In this document: piece after piece, positions 1 through 6,438 of the stretch
Numbering within the stretch: the first letter of the stretch is position 1
Layout of the letters: each line of letters starts with the position of its first letter
Assembly (NCBI GenBank): GCA_045645805.1
Contig: JAZRJL010000014.1
Location: forward strand, 1-14,015
Reading direction: 5' to 3'
Source of the DNA: SIG440 sp045645805
GTDB lineage: Bacteria > Bacillota > Clostridia > Monoglobales > Monoglobaceae
DNA: 14,015 nt
Translations under genes and position numbers: made by a program
Notes under the pieces: model-generated
Databases searched by the model: none
Told to the model about the DNA's origin: nothing
Seen by the model: the letters and a program-made list of their open reading frames with translations, nothing else

Positions 1-1019
1 TGTGCATAATCATCAATCACCTTTGCCCCTTGTATATCCCCAAGCTCCTCAAATCTGCGTTTGGTTCCACCAAAGCTCTCAAGCCCGCGTTTAATTGCCT
101 GTGCATCAATCCCTATTTCCCACGCAGCCGCAAATGCACCGAGGGCATTGCGTACATTATGGTCGCCGTGAACAGACAAGGCAAGCTCTGCTACCTTTTC
201 TCCATATGCATAGACGTCCATTTCCGTATTGCCCGATGCCCCTGTACGTATGTTTTCGGCATAAAAATCGTTATTTCTACTAATTATACCATATTTTACA
301 ATTCGTTTTTCAATATTTTGCACAACAGTTTGGGTGTTTTTATCGTCAGAACATACAATTATGCATCCAAGAGGTGAATTTAGTCTTGCAAAACTCTCAA
401 AAGCTGTTATAATATGAGATATATCAGAAAAATAATCAAGATGGTCTTCTTCCACATTGGTTATTACCGAAATAAACGGCTTGAAGTGCAAAAAGCTTTC
501 GACATATTCACAGGCTTCAAAAACAAGGTAATCTTTTGCACCTATTTTGTAATTGCCGCCGATTTGTGAAAGCTCGCCCCCGACAAGTATGGTCGGGTCA
601 AGTCCAGCTTCCATTAAAACCAGCGACAACATTGATGTTGTGGTGGTTTTTCCGTGCGTTCCGGCAACTGCAAGCGGGTATTTATAATACTCCATAAGCT
701 GTCCCAAAAGCTCGGCACGTTCCAGCACGGGGATGCCTAAAGACCTTGCTTTTACAAGTTCAGGGTTGTCCTTGGGGATTGCAGCGGTATAGCATACCAT
801 ATCGGGATCTGATATATTGTCGGCACTGTGGCAAAGCTTTACATCAACACCTGCTGCCGTAAGCTTTTTTACTATATCTGTTTCACTTCTGTCAGAGCCG
901 CTTACACGATATCCAAAGAACATAAGCATATGAGCAAGAGCACTCATGCTTATTCCTCCGATTCCTACCATATGTATATATGCATTTTGCGGGAGGCTTG
1001 AAAGGGATATTTTTTTCAA
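1..1019 (-). CDS. murC: UDP-N-acetylmuramate--L-alanine ligase (MurC), C-terminus cut by window edge
   Basis: Cytoplasmic ATP-dependent Mur ligase that adds L-alanine to UDP-MurNAc, the first amino-acid step of peptidoglycan precursor synthesis. I translated the minus strand and found one open frame with no break. It holds the N-terminal nucleotide-fold motif HMVGIGGISMSALA (about residues 18-31), the ATP loop GTHGKTTTT (about 120-128), the EACEYVESFLHF segment, TNVEEDHLDYF, the Mur ligase motif HGDHNVRNALGA and finally RRFEELG...VIDDYAH at the edge. About 339 residues are visible. MurC proteins are usually about 450-480 residues, so the end of the C-terminal domain is missing. I chose the TTG at 1019-1017: it lies 11 nt after AAGGAG (1036-1031) and leaves the usual short lead before HxVGIGG. 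The ATG at 1030 has a stop after four codons. Divergent from spoVG. Identification is firm; the start is probable. Confidence 0.95.
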   Translation of the reverse strand, partial: MKKISLSSLPQNAYIHMVGIGGISMSALAHMLMFFGYRVSGSDRSETDIVKKLTAAGVDVKLCHSADNISDPDMVCYTAAIPKDNPELVKARSLGIPVLERAELLGQLMEYYKYPLAVAGTHGKTTTTSMLSLVLMEAGLDPTILVGGELSQIGGNYKIGAKDYLVFEACEYVESFLHFKPFISVITNVEEDHLDYFSDISHIITAFESFARLNSPLGCIIVCSDDKNTQTVVQNIEKRIVKYGIISRNNDFYAENIRTGASGNTEMDVYAYGEKVAELALSVHGDHNVRNALGAFAAAWEIGIDAQAIKRGLESFGGTKRRFEELGDIQGAKVIDDYA

Positions 1020-1093
1020 ATTAAATTCATCTCCTTGGTATCAGACTGTTATTAAAATCACATCATAAATATTATTTCCTACTTTTCAACTAC

Positions 1094-1122
1094 AGTATAC
1101 TACATTTTGGAAAAATTATCAA
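1094..1122 (-). promoter_or_regulatory. Sigma-A-type promoter of murC
   Basis: On the minus strand TTGATA (1122-1117) is followed, after exactly 17 nt, by TATACT (1099-1094). Both hexamers match the consensus at five of six positions. It points at murC, with a predicted transcript start near 1087 and a leader of about 70 nt carrying AAGGAG. The -35 hexamer lies inside one copy of a 15-nt direct repeat described in the findings. Confidence 0.75.
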
Positions 1123-1187
1123 TATATTAATATTATATTGGTAAAAATATTTATTATGAAAAAATTATCAATATGATATTATCATAT
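1111..1187. repeat. 15-nt direct repeat and 17-nt palindrome between murC and spoVG
   Basis: AAAAATTATCAATAT occurs at 1111-1125 and again at 1160-1174, 49 bp apart. The second copy runs into the perfect palindrome ATATGATATTATCATAT (1171-1187, 8-bp arms around one T). The first copy covers the murC -35 box. The palindrome overlaps a TATGAT hexamer (1172-1177) that could be the -10 of spoVG, though no good -35 stands in front of it. The spacing and position suggest operator sites, but the DNA here is almost all A and T, so chance repeats are expected more often than usual. Confidence 0.4.
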
Positions 1188-1230
1188 AAAAAATGCAGAC
1201 AAAACGTTTGGCGAAAGGTGGTGCATCTTA

Positions 1231-1506
1231 ATGGAAATCACTGACATCAAAGTCAGAAAGATCAATGCGGAAGGCAGAATGAAGGCAGTTGTATCTGTTA
1301 CTTTTGACGATTGCTTTGTTGTTCATGACATCAAAGTTATCGAAGGCCAGGACAAGCTCTTTATTGCTATGCCAAGCCGCAAGACTCCCGACGGCGAATT
1401 CAAGGATATCGCTCATCCTATCAATGCCGAAATGAGAGAGCTTCTTCAGAACATGATTCTTGCAAAATACGAAGAATCTTTATCTGAAATCACAGTTGAA
1501 GACTAA
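1231..1506 (+). CDS. spoVG: Septation/regulatory protein SpoVG
   Basis: Small nucleic-acid-binding regulator conserved in Firmicutes. In Bacillus it affects asymmetric septation at sporulation, and in Staphylococcus and Listeria it affects capsule, wall and virulence genes. The 91-residue product begins MEITDIKVRKINAEGRMKAV, has the family core VTFDDCFVVHDIKVIEG and FIAMPSRKTPDGEFKDIAHPINAEMRE, and ends in an acidic tail, all typical in sequence and length. An AAAGGTGG ribosome binding site lies 8 nt before the ATG. It is transcribed away from murC and stops at a strong terminator, so it appears to be a single-gene unit. The usual sigma-H promoter of Bacillus spoVG is not recognisable here. 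In many clostridia spoVG lies near purR, glmU and murC; only murC is seen here. Confidence 0.96.
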   Translation: MEITDIKVRKINAEGRMKAVVSVTFDDCFVVHDIKVIEGQDKLFIAMPSRKTPDGEFKDIAHPINAEMRELLQNMILAKYEESLSEITVED

Positions 1507-1530
1507 CGAAACAAAAAATAAAAGCTCAGT

Positions 1531-1562
1531 AAAAAACACGCATTGTTTAATGCGTGTTTTTT
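1531..1562. terminator. Bidirectional Rho-independent terminator between spoVG and the GT4-CsaB gene
   Basis: A perfect 14-bp stem, AAAAAACACGCATT (1531-1544) with AATGCGTGTTTTTT (1549-1562), closes a GTTT loop. Each strand ends the stem in a run of six T, so it can stop spoVG on the plus strand and the glycosyltransferase gene (stop codon at 1572) on the minus strand. Confidence 0.92.
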
Positions 1563-1571
1563 ATTATTTAA

Positions 1572-3863
1572 TTAATTTTTGTTCGTCTTCAAAAGTTCTA
1601 TTGCAATTTCCGTATTCTTTTTAGCAAGCTCGCCAAATTTTTGGCTCTTTTCGCGGATTCTTTCGCAAAGCTCGGCGCGTCTTTCCATAATCTCATCTGC
1701 AAATTCGCAAAGCTTATCCACCTTAACGTTCTCAACCTTTTGCGAGTATCTTAAGTCAATGGCTTTCATAACAGCCGCAACCTTTGGGTCGTAATCAAGC
1801 GCAATTCCGGGAACACCTTCCTTTACAGCATATATAAGAGTGTGAAGTCTCATTCCCACAACAAACTCGGCTTTTCTTATTATTCCCATCATAATCTGTG
1901 GTGAATACCCGCCACGGCAAACCCCATGGGGAACAGAAATATGGGCTTCAATCTCCTCGGATATGTCTGCATCCTGTATCCTTTGCATAGGAATTACAAA
2001 TGGTTTTACATTACGCTTTTTATATACCCAATCACAGAACTCACAAATTTTGTTTTCAAATTTATCTTCAAGAGTTTCCCATTCTCTGACCGATACTACA
2101 AAAAACTTATCGTTTTCTTCAAGTCCCGCCCTTTGAATTGCAGCATTTACCTCGCTGTCATCTTCGAATCCGGAAGCAAAAACCGGATCTGCAGTAACCA
2201 TACAATTAATCTGACCCGAAGCAATCCTCTCAAGCTCTTGCTTTGATGATCCCTCTCTAAGGGTAATGTAGTCAACTTTTTTAAGAACCGCTTTTACAAG
2301 CCTGCGGTTTATTTCCTTATTTACAGGTCCTATTCCATTTGCATAAAGCATAACCTTTGCCCCACACAGCTTGGCAAGCCAGATAAGCGTAATGTAATAG
2401 TAAAGGGATTTTGAACTGGTAACATCCTGAATAAGGCTTCCGCCACCGCTGATAAGCAGCTTTGTGCGTCTTAAAAGTGCTATAATTTTTAAAATATCAA
2501 ATCTGTCAACTGCCTGAACATCATATTCTGTTGCAGTTTCCTTGGGATTTTGAGACAAAACCGTTGCACAGATATTGGGACACTTGACCTTAAGTTCATT
2601 TAATATCGCAGAAAGAATAGAATCATCACCGCTGTTGCGAAAACCATAATATCCAGAAATTGCAACGTCAACATCACGTCTGCCTGGCTTGCATATCAAA
2701 TACTTTTCTATGCCATCAAGTGAATCCGACACCTCGTTTATAGCCTCGCCTTTGATTTCAGAAATATACATTTTTATTGCATCACTTGCCATAGTGTCAA
2801 CCGAATAATATTTTTTTACCGTCGCAAGAGAATATTCGCCCAACGACCTTCTCAAAGCCTCATTTTCAGGCTTCAAAAGGTGCAGCAAATCTGCACAAAG
2901 TCTGTCTGTTGTAGTTTCCTCACAGCCACGGCAGCAGAAGTTTGTATCAATGGCAACCCCAAGCTTGCTTTCGTCAAAGACACCTATGTAGCCTTCATTA
3001 CCTGCAATTATTGCAGGCTTATTGCACGCCATTGCCTCAAGAGCAGCCCGGCTTACACCCACAAAAACGTCACTTGATGCGGCAAACTTGTTTATGTCCG
3101 TCCTGCCTCCGGTAACGATTATGCATCTTTCCCCAATTATACCGTTTGCATTCTCAGCATCCTGATTTATTTTATCAAAATCGTTTCCGCCACCCACAAT
3201 TACAACTTCAAGGTCAGGGATTTGCTTTTTCAATTCAGGAGTTGCCTCAATAAGCTTGTGGGCAGCTAAACTGCGGTCAATATCCATACGGCTTACATAT
3301 ACAACTCTTGTTTTGTTTTCGCCAAAGCCAAACTCTGTCGCAATGTCCGACCAGTCTATGCTGTCCGAAAACTTTTCGGTATCAACACCATTTATGGTAA
3401 CCCGTATATTTTCCGCCTTACATCCGTAATTGTCTATAAGGTATTGTTTGATATCATCGCTTACGGCAAGACTTCTCGTGCCCCATCTGGTAAGAAGGTT
3501 AAAAGGAAATCTGGTAGAAAAAACCCAATGTGCTGTTGTAACAAAACGGAACTTATACTTTTTCTGCAGCAAAGCACACAAAAATCCGGGGATTCGTGCA
3601 TGAGCATGAACAATGTCTATATCGTTTTCAAAAATAATTCTTTTAAGCTCCCTGTACGCTTTCCGGATTGCAGAAATACTTTTTCTGTTAAGGGGAACCT
3701 CGAAATGCTTTATTCCCGCCTCCTCAAGCTCTTTTACATACGCACCGCCGTTTGATGCAACGTAAATTTCGAGTCCTCTTTTTTTAAGAGCCTTTGCCAG
3801 TTCAACTATATGAGTTTCAGCACCGCCTATATCAAGCTGCATTGTAGCCATTAAAATTTTCAT
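1572..3863 (-). CDS. Fusion of family-4 glycosyltransferase with CsaB-like polysaccharide pyruvyl transferase
   Basis: A 763-residue cytoplasmic protein made of two enzymes. Residues 1 to about 385 form a GT-B, family-4 glycosyltransferase: MKILMATMQLDIGGAETHIV at the N-terminus, VHAHARIPG near 84, SLAVSD, NGVDTEKF, VVYVSRMD, and LEAMACNKPAIIAGNEG near 272. From about residue 400 it is a polysaccharide pyruvyl transferase of the CsaB kind: GYYGFRNSGDDSIL (about 403), SGGGSLIQDVTSSKSLYYY (about 469), LYANGIGPV, YITLREGSSKQEL, VTADPVF and GMRLHTLIYAV...GIALDYDPKV (about 667 onward). CsaB adds a ketal pyruvate to secondary wall polymers that SLH-domain proteins bind. In the glycosyltransferase half the first Glu of the usual EX7E motif appears replaced (SRAALEAMA), and an unusual NFCCRGC patch occurs. 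I chose the ATG at 3863, with AGGAG (3877-3873) 9 nt before it; an open frame continues to 3920 but has no ribosome site. The upstream neighbour is the LCP gene. Confidence 0.9.
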   Translation of the reverse strand: MKILMATMQLDIGGAETHIVELAKALKKRGLEIYVASNGGAYVKELEEAGIKHFEVPLNRKSISAIRKAYRELKRIIFENDIDIVHAHARIPGFLCALLQKKYKFRFVTTAHWVFSTRFPFNLLTRWGTRSLAVSDDIKQYLIDNYGCKAENIRVTINGVDTEKFSDSIDWSDIATEFGFGENKTRVVYVSRMDIDRSLAAHKLIEATPELKKQIPDLEVVIVGGGNDFDKINQDAENANGIIGERCIIVTGGRTDINKFAASSDVFVGVSRAALEAMACNKPAIIAGNEGYIGVFDESKLGVAIDTNFCCRGCEETTTDRLCADLLHLLKPENEALRRSLGEYSLATVKKYYSVDTMASDAIKMYISEIKGEAINEVSDSLDGIEKYLICKPGRRDVDVAISGYYGFRNSGDDSILSAILNELKVKCPNICATVLSQNPKETATEYDVQAVDRFDILKIIALLRRTKLLISGGGSLIQDVTSSKSLYYYITLIWLAKLCGAKVMLYANGIGPVNKEINRRLVKAVLKKVDYITLREGSSKQELERIASGQINCMVTADPVFASGFEDDSEVNAAIQRAGLEENDKFFVVSVREWETLEDKFENKICEFCDWVYKKRNVKPFVIPMQRIQDADISEEIEAHISVPHGVCRGGYSPQIMMGIIRKAEFVVGMRLHTLIYAVKEGVPGIALDYDPKVAAVMKAIDLRYSQKVENVKVDKLCEFADEIMERRAELCERIREKSQKFGELAKKNTEIAIELLKTNKN

Positions 3864-3906
3864 GCAATTACGCTCCTCATCTTTCGTTTCCGTATATATA
3901 CACATC

Positions 3907-3933
3907 AAGGTATAGTGCAATACACTATACCTT
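3907..3933. repeat. Perfect 11-bp inverted repeat between the LCP gene and the GT4-CsaB gene
   Basis: AAGGTATAGTG (3907-3917) and CACTATACCTT (3923-3933) flank the 5-nt loop CAATA. On the plus strand a run of T follows, which looks like a terminator, but no plus-strand gene ends here. On the minus strand, the transcribed one, the stem is followed by TTGATGTG and lacks a T-run. It may be an attenuating hairpin between the two genes or a protein-binding dyad. A weak promoter-like pair (TTGCAC in the loop and arm, then TATATA 16 nt on) overlaps it. Confidence 0.6.
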
Positions 3934-3940
3934 TTTATGC

Positions 3941-4906
3941 TTATTCTGTTTTTTCATCACTTCTTGCCGTGGGATTAAAAACCCTTTCAGCAAGTTCAGT
4001 CATCGCTCTGTCGTCACAGATAAAATATGATGCACCGTTTATGGTCTGTGCCGCTCCCGGAAGCTGATACATTGTCATTGTATCGGAATTTATCTTTCTG
4101 ATAGCCCCAAGATGACGCATCAAATCCTTTGCCGTATAGTTTGTACGAACATTTCTGCATACAACATCAAATATTTCATCTGCCTTAAGCAGAGATTTTG
4201 CATTTAACTTCTGTTCAATAGCAGCCCTGATAAACTGTTGCTGAGCTTCAATTCTGCCAAGGTCACCCATAGCATAACCGGGATATCCTGCATTTCCTTT
4301 TCTGAACCGTACAAAATCATGTGCCTTCTGTCCGTCAAGAACCTGAAGTCCGGGCTGTAAATCTATATGGAGATTTTGAACAGGGTCATCATATTTCATT
4401 CTGAATGGAACATTAAACTCAATACCGCCCAAGGCGTCAATTATCTCCTTAAAGCCATCAAAATTCACACTCATAAAATAATGCACCGGCAATCCTGTGA
4501 GAAGTTTTACCTTCTGAACACTAAGCTCCTCAGGCTCTTTAAGTCTGCCTTTTCGTACCTCCTGAGCACCAATACCAATTGCTGCATTTATTTTTTGATA
4601 ATAGTTTCCCACGAGAACTCTTGTATCACGAGGTATGGACAAAACACTAAGCTTGCCAGTTTTGCCATTTAAGCTTGCAAGCATTATTGTATCGCTTCGC
4701 ATACCGCCCTCGTCAACTCCAAGAAGAAGAATATTCACCACGCCCACATCAGTTTGCTTGTCAAGTGAGTCAAGCTGAATTTCCTCGCCAAGATACAGGT
4801 TTGCCACAATTTTTGCAGCCAGAACACCACCTACACTGGCAAATACAATGCAGAATACGGTTATTAAAGATAAAAAAACTTTTCCTTTTTTGCTGAAATC
4901 AGTCAA
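3941..4906 (-). CDS. LytR-CpsA-Psr (LCP) family cell-wall polymer ligase
   Basis: LCP proteins transfer undecaprenyl-linked glycopolymers such as teichoic acids or capsule to peptidoglycan outside the cell membrane. The 321-residue product has a short basic N-terminus (TDFSKKGK), one membrane anchor at about 9-31, and then the extracellular LCP domain: NILLLGVDEGGMRSDTIMLA (about 55-78), LSIPRDTRVLVGNY with the conserved Arg and Asp, KINAAIGIG, FDGFKEIIDALGGIEF, LDGQKAHDFVRFRKG and GDLGRIEAQQQF. Length and order are normal for the family. The start is TTG at 4906; an in-frame TGA lies three codons upstream and no ATG gives a complete anchor. GAAAGG lies about 13 nt before it, a rather long gap. 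A consensus promoter stands upstream, so it can be transcribed apart from yhbY. The next gene, 77 nt downstream, is the GT4-CsaB fusion, which suggests shared work on a wall polymer. Confidence 0.93.
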   Translation of the reverse strand: MTDFSKKGKVFLSLITVFCIVFASVGGVLAAKIVANLYLGEEIQLDSLDKQTDVGVVNILLLGVDEGGMRSDTIMLASLNGKTGKLSVLSIPRDTRVLVGNYYQKINAAIGIGAQEVRKGRLKEPEELSVQKVKLLTGLPVHYFMSVNFDGFKEIIDALGGIEFNVPFRMKYDDPVQNLHIDLQPGLQVLDGQKAHDFVRFRKGNAGYPGYAMGDLGRIEAQQQFIRAAIEQKLNAKSLLKADEIFDVVCRNVRTNYTAKDLMRHLGAIRKINSDTMTMYQLPGAAQTINGASYFICDDRAMTELAERVFNPTARSDEKTE

Positions 4907-4984
4907 CTTACATCATTTGCCTTTCGTATAATTGTAAAAACCGACTTTAAAAACTATCGGCTAAAAATCCCTACATTAATATAT

Positions 4985-5013
4985 ATAATACATAATATAA
5001 CACAAAAAGTCAA
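4985..5013 (-). promoter_or_regulatory. Sigma-A-type promoter of the LCP gene
   Basis: On the minus strand TTGACT (5013-5008) and TATTAT (4990-4985) are separated by exactly 17 nt, each matching consensus at five of six positions. The transcript would start near 4978, giving a leader of about 70 nt. This suggests that the LCP and GT4-CsaB genes form their own unit, separate from rsmA-yhbY. Confidence 0.75.
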
Positions 5014-5052
5014 TGCCATTAAGTGTTTTGAAATCAAAATTTAATACTTTAT

Positions 5053-5334
5053 TTACATTTCGCAAAGATTCTTTTTGCTGCGTCTGTAAAGTATAAATTT
5101 GTTGCCTATTACCTGAACAACCTGTGATGCCGTTTGCGAAGCAAGCTCCTCGGCAACCTCACGTGCCGACATCATAGAATTTTCAAGCACATTCCCCTTG
5201 ATAAGCTCTCTCGCCTCCAGGGCATCATCTATCTGTTTTATCATATTTTCAGAAACTCCGTCCTTGCCAACCTGATAAAGTGACGGCACACGGTTTGCAA
5301 GACCTCTTAAATATGCACGTTCCTTGCTTGTCAT
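5053..5334 (-). CDS. yhbY: YhbY/YqeI-type CRM-domain RNA-binding protein
   Basis: A 93-residue, single CRM-domain protein of the family that binds pre-50S ribosomal particles and probably helps large-subunit assembly. MTSKERAYLRGLANRVPSLY, QVGKDGVSENMIKQIDDALEARELIKG (with the GxxG-type loop seen as GKDG) and VVQVIGNKFILYRRSKK follow the family from end to end. An ATG at 5346 is also in frame, but AAAGGA abuts it with no spacing. The ATG at 5334 sits 12 nt after that site and matches where Bacillus YqeI and E. coli YhbY begin, so I prefer it. The gene lies 55 nt after rsmA on the same strand without a clear terminator between them and probably shares its transcript. Both products act on ribosome maturation. 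Confidence 0.92.
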   Translation of the reverse strand: MTSKERAYLRGLANRVPSLYQVGKDGVSENMIKQIDDALEARELIKGNVLENSMMSAREVAEELASQTASQVVQVIGNKFILYRRSKKNLCEM

Positions 5335-5389
5335 AGTTTTAACCATTCCTTTCTGTTTTAAACCTTTGTATATTCATTCGTGTCACATA

Positions 5390-6250
5390 TCACACACTTT
5401 TAAGATTCTCGGCAAGCTTGGCAAATTCCTCAAGAGACAGCCTCTCGCCCCGTATATTTATATCAAGTCCTGCGTCCTGAATGGCTTTTGCAACAAGTCC
5501 CTTTTCAATCCGTACATACGGACTTTTTGAAAGAGCATTAAGCAGGGTTTTCCTTCTTTGACCAAACGCAGACTTTATAATTTTAAACATAAAGTCCTTA
5601 TCAGAAACCAAAACCCGTGGCTTGTCAAGAACCGAAAGTCTTATCACAACCGACTCTACCTTGGGCTGGGGCATAAAGCAATGAGGCTCGGCACGGCAGA
5701 TAATCTTTGGTTCGGTATAAAACTGAACTACCGCTGAAAGAGCCCCGTAATCCTTCCCCCCTGGACTTGCAGCCATACGCTCGGCAACTTCTTTTTGCAC
5801 CATAACGGTAAGTGATTTTACCGGAACTTCGTTTTCAAGAAAATTCATAATTATAGGTGTTGTAATATAATAAGGAAGATTTGCAACCACCGCCACCGGC
5901 ATACCGGAAAATTTTTCTGCAATCAAAGCCTTTAAATCAACCTTCATTACGTCCTCACAAATAACCTCGGCATTTGGAAACTCTGAAAGAGTATCCGAAA
6001 GAAGCGGTATAAGACTTTTGTCAATTTCAACCGCAACAACCTTTTTTGCCCTGGCAGCAAGCTCACGTGTCAGTGTACCTGCACCCGGACCTATCTCAAG
6101 CACGCCCCAGTTTTCATCAATGCCCGAGCCTTCAACTATTTTTCCAAGAATATTCTTGTCTATCAAAAAATTCTGACCCAGTGATTTAGAAAACGAAAAA
6201 CCATGTTTTTCAATTACTGCTTTAAGCTCAGACGGATTTGAAAGTGTCAT
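5390..6250 (-). CDS. rsmA: 16S rRNA (adenine(1518)-N6/adenine(1519)-N6)-dimethyltransferase RsmA (KsgA)
   Basis: SAM-dependent enzyme that dimethylates two adjacent adenines near the 3' end of 16S rRNA and acts as a checkpoint in late 30S assembly. The 286-residue product has SKSLGQNFLIDKNIL (about 20-34), the SAM loop VLEIGPGAGTLTREL (about 47-61), VVAVEIDKSLI, the adenine-pocket motif VANLPYYITTPIIMNFL (about 119-135), MVQKEVAERM and the C-terminal PQPKVESVVIRL and FGQRRKTLLNAL. Length matches the family (about 270-295). I chose the ATG at 6250 because AAGGAG lies 8 nt upstream and MTLSNPSELKAVIEKHGFSF aligns with known starts. The open frame to 6346 upstream is low-complexity and lacks a ribosome site. 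Divergent from rpoB. Confidence 0.95.
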   Translation of the reverse strand: MTLSNPSELKAVIEKHGFSFSKSLGQNFLIDKNILGKIVEGSGIDENWGVLEIGPGAGTLTRELAARAKKVVAVEIDKSLIPLLSDTLSEFPNAEVICEDVMKVDLKALIAEKFSGMPVAVVANLPYYITTPIIMNFLENEVPVKSLTVMVQKEVAERMAASPGGKDYGALSAVVQFYTEPKIICRAEPHCFMPQPKVESVVIRLSVLDKPRVLVSDKDFMFKIIKSAFGQRRKTLLNALSKSPYVRIEKGLVAKAIQDAGLDINIRGERLSLEEFAKLAENLKSV

Positions 6251-6280
6251 TGCCTTTACTCCTTTTATAATATATATCTG

Positions 6281-6286
6281 ATTATA
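6281..6286 (-). promoter_or_regulatory. Candidate -10 box of rsmA
   Basis: A perfect TATAAT on the minus strand (6286-6281) lies 31 nt before the rsmA ATG, and the AAGGAG site falls in the short leader it would produce. No good -35 stands at 17 nt; TTGTTT is found at about 19 nt. This is the best candidate on the minus strand but is weaker than the divergent rpoB promoter. Confidence 0.4.
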
Positions 6287-6366
6287 TTGAAATTGCTCCC
6301 TTAAAAAACAACAGCACCAGACAAAAATCCGATGCATCATCAACAAAAATCAATTTTTTTAATTTT

Positions 6367-6438
6367 TCGCAAAAAGTCATTGACAAAGCATTTTTATTGT
6401 GATACAATTATTATCTATTATAGTGCGTCTTTTTGCGA
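6367..6438. repeat. 10-bp perfect inverted repeat flanking the rpoB promoter
   Basis: TCGCAAAAAG (6367-6376) and CTTTTTGCGA (6429-6438) are exact reverse complements. One arm lies just before the rpoB -35 box and the other just after the predicted start of transcription, with the promoter between them. Arm centres are 62 bp apart, about six helical turns. The left arm is not in the rpoB transcript, so any role would be at the DNA level. Confidence 0.5.
6380..6408 (+). promoter_or_regulatory. Strong extended -10 sigma-A promoter of rpoBC
   Basis: A perfect TTGACA (6380-6385), a 17-nt spacer and TACAAT (6403-6408) preceded by TG at 6400-6401 make a close fit to a sigma-A promoter with an extended -10. 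The start of transcription would be near 6415. It is the only convincing plus-strand promoter in the rsmA-rpoB gap and would drive rpoB and rpoC. Confidence 0.88.

Noticed and set aside
30..377. Plus-strand open frame of 115 codons over murC
   Set aside because: It lies antisense to an unbroken murC frame with all family motifs, has no ribosome site and reads as low-complexity shadow sequence.
3864..3920. Longer start of the GT4-CsaB protein at 3920
   Set aside because: The extra 19 residues begin in the intergenic dyad, have no ribosome site and do not match the usual GT4 N-terminus, while the ATG at 3863 has AGGAG at good spacing.
4930..4975. Short CCGA/TCGG hairpin in the leader of the LCP gene
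   Set aside because: Only four base pairs with a long A/T loop; too weak to call a regulatory structure or terminator.
6331..6338. GATGCATC palindrome near rsmA
   Set aside because: An 8-bp palindrome is common by chance, and nothing around it supports a binding site.
6251..6346. Longer start of RsmA at 6346
   Set aside because: The extra 32 residues are Cys- and aromatic-rich, overlap the candidate -10 and leader, and the ATG at 6250 has a strong AAGGAG.
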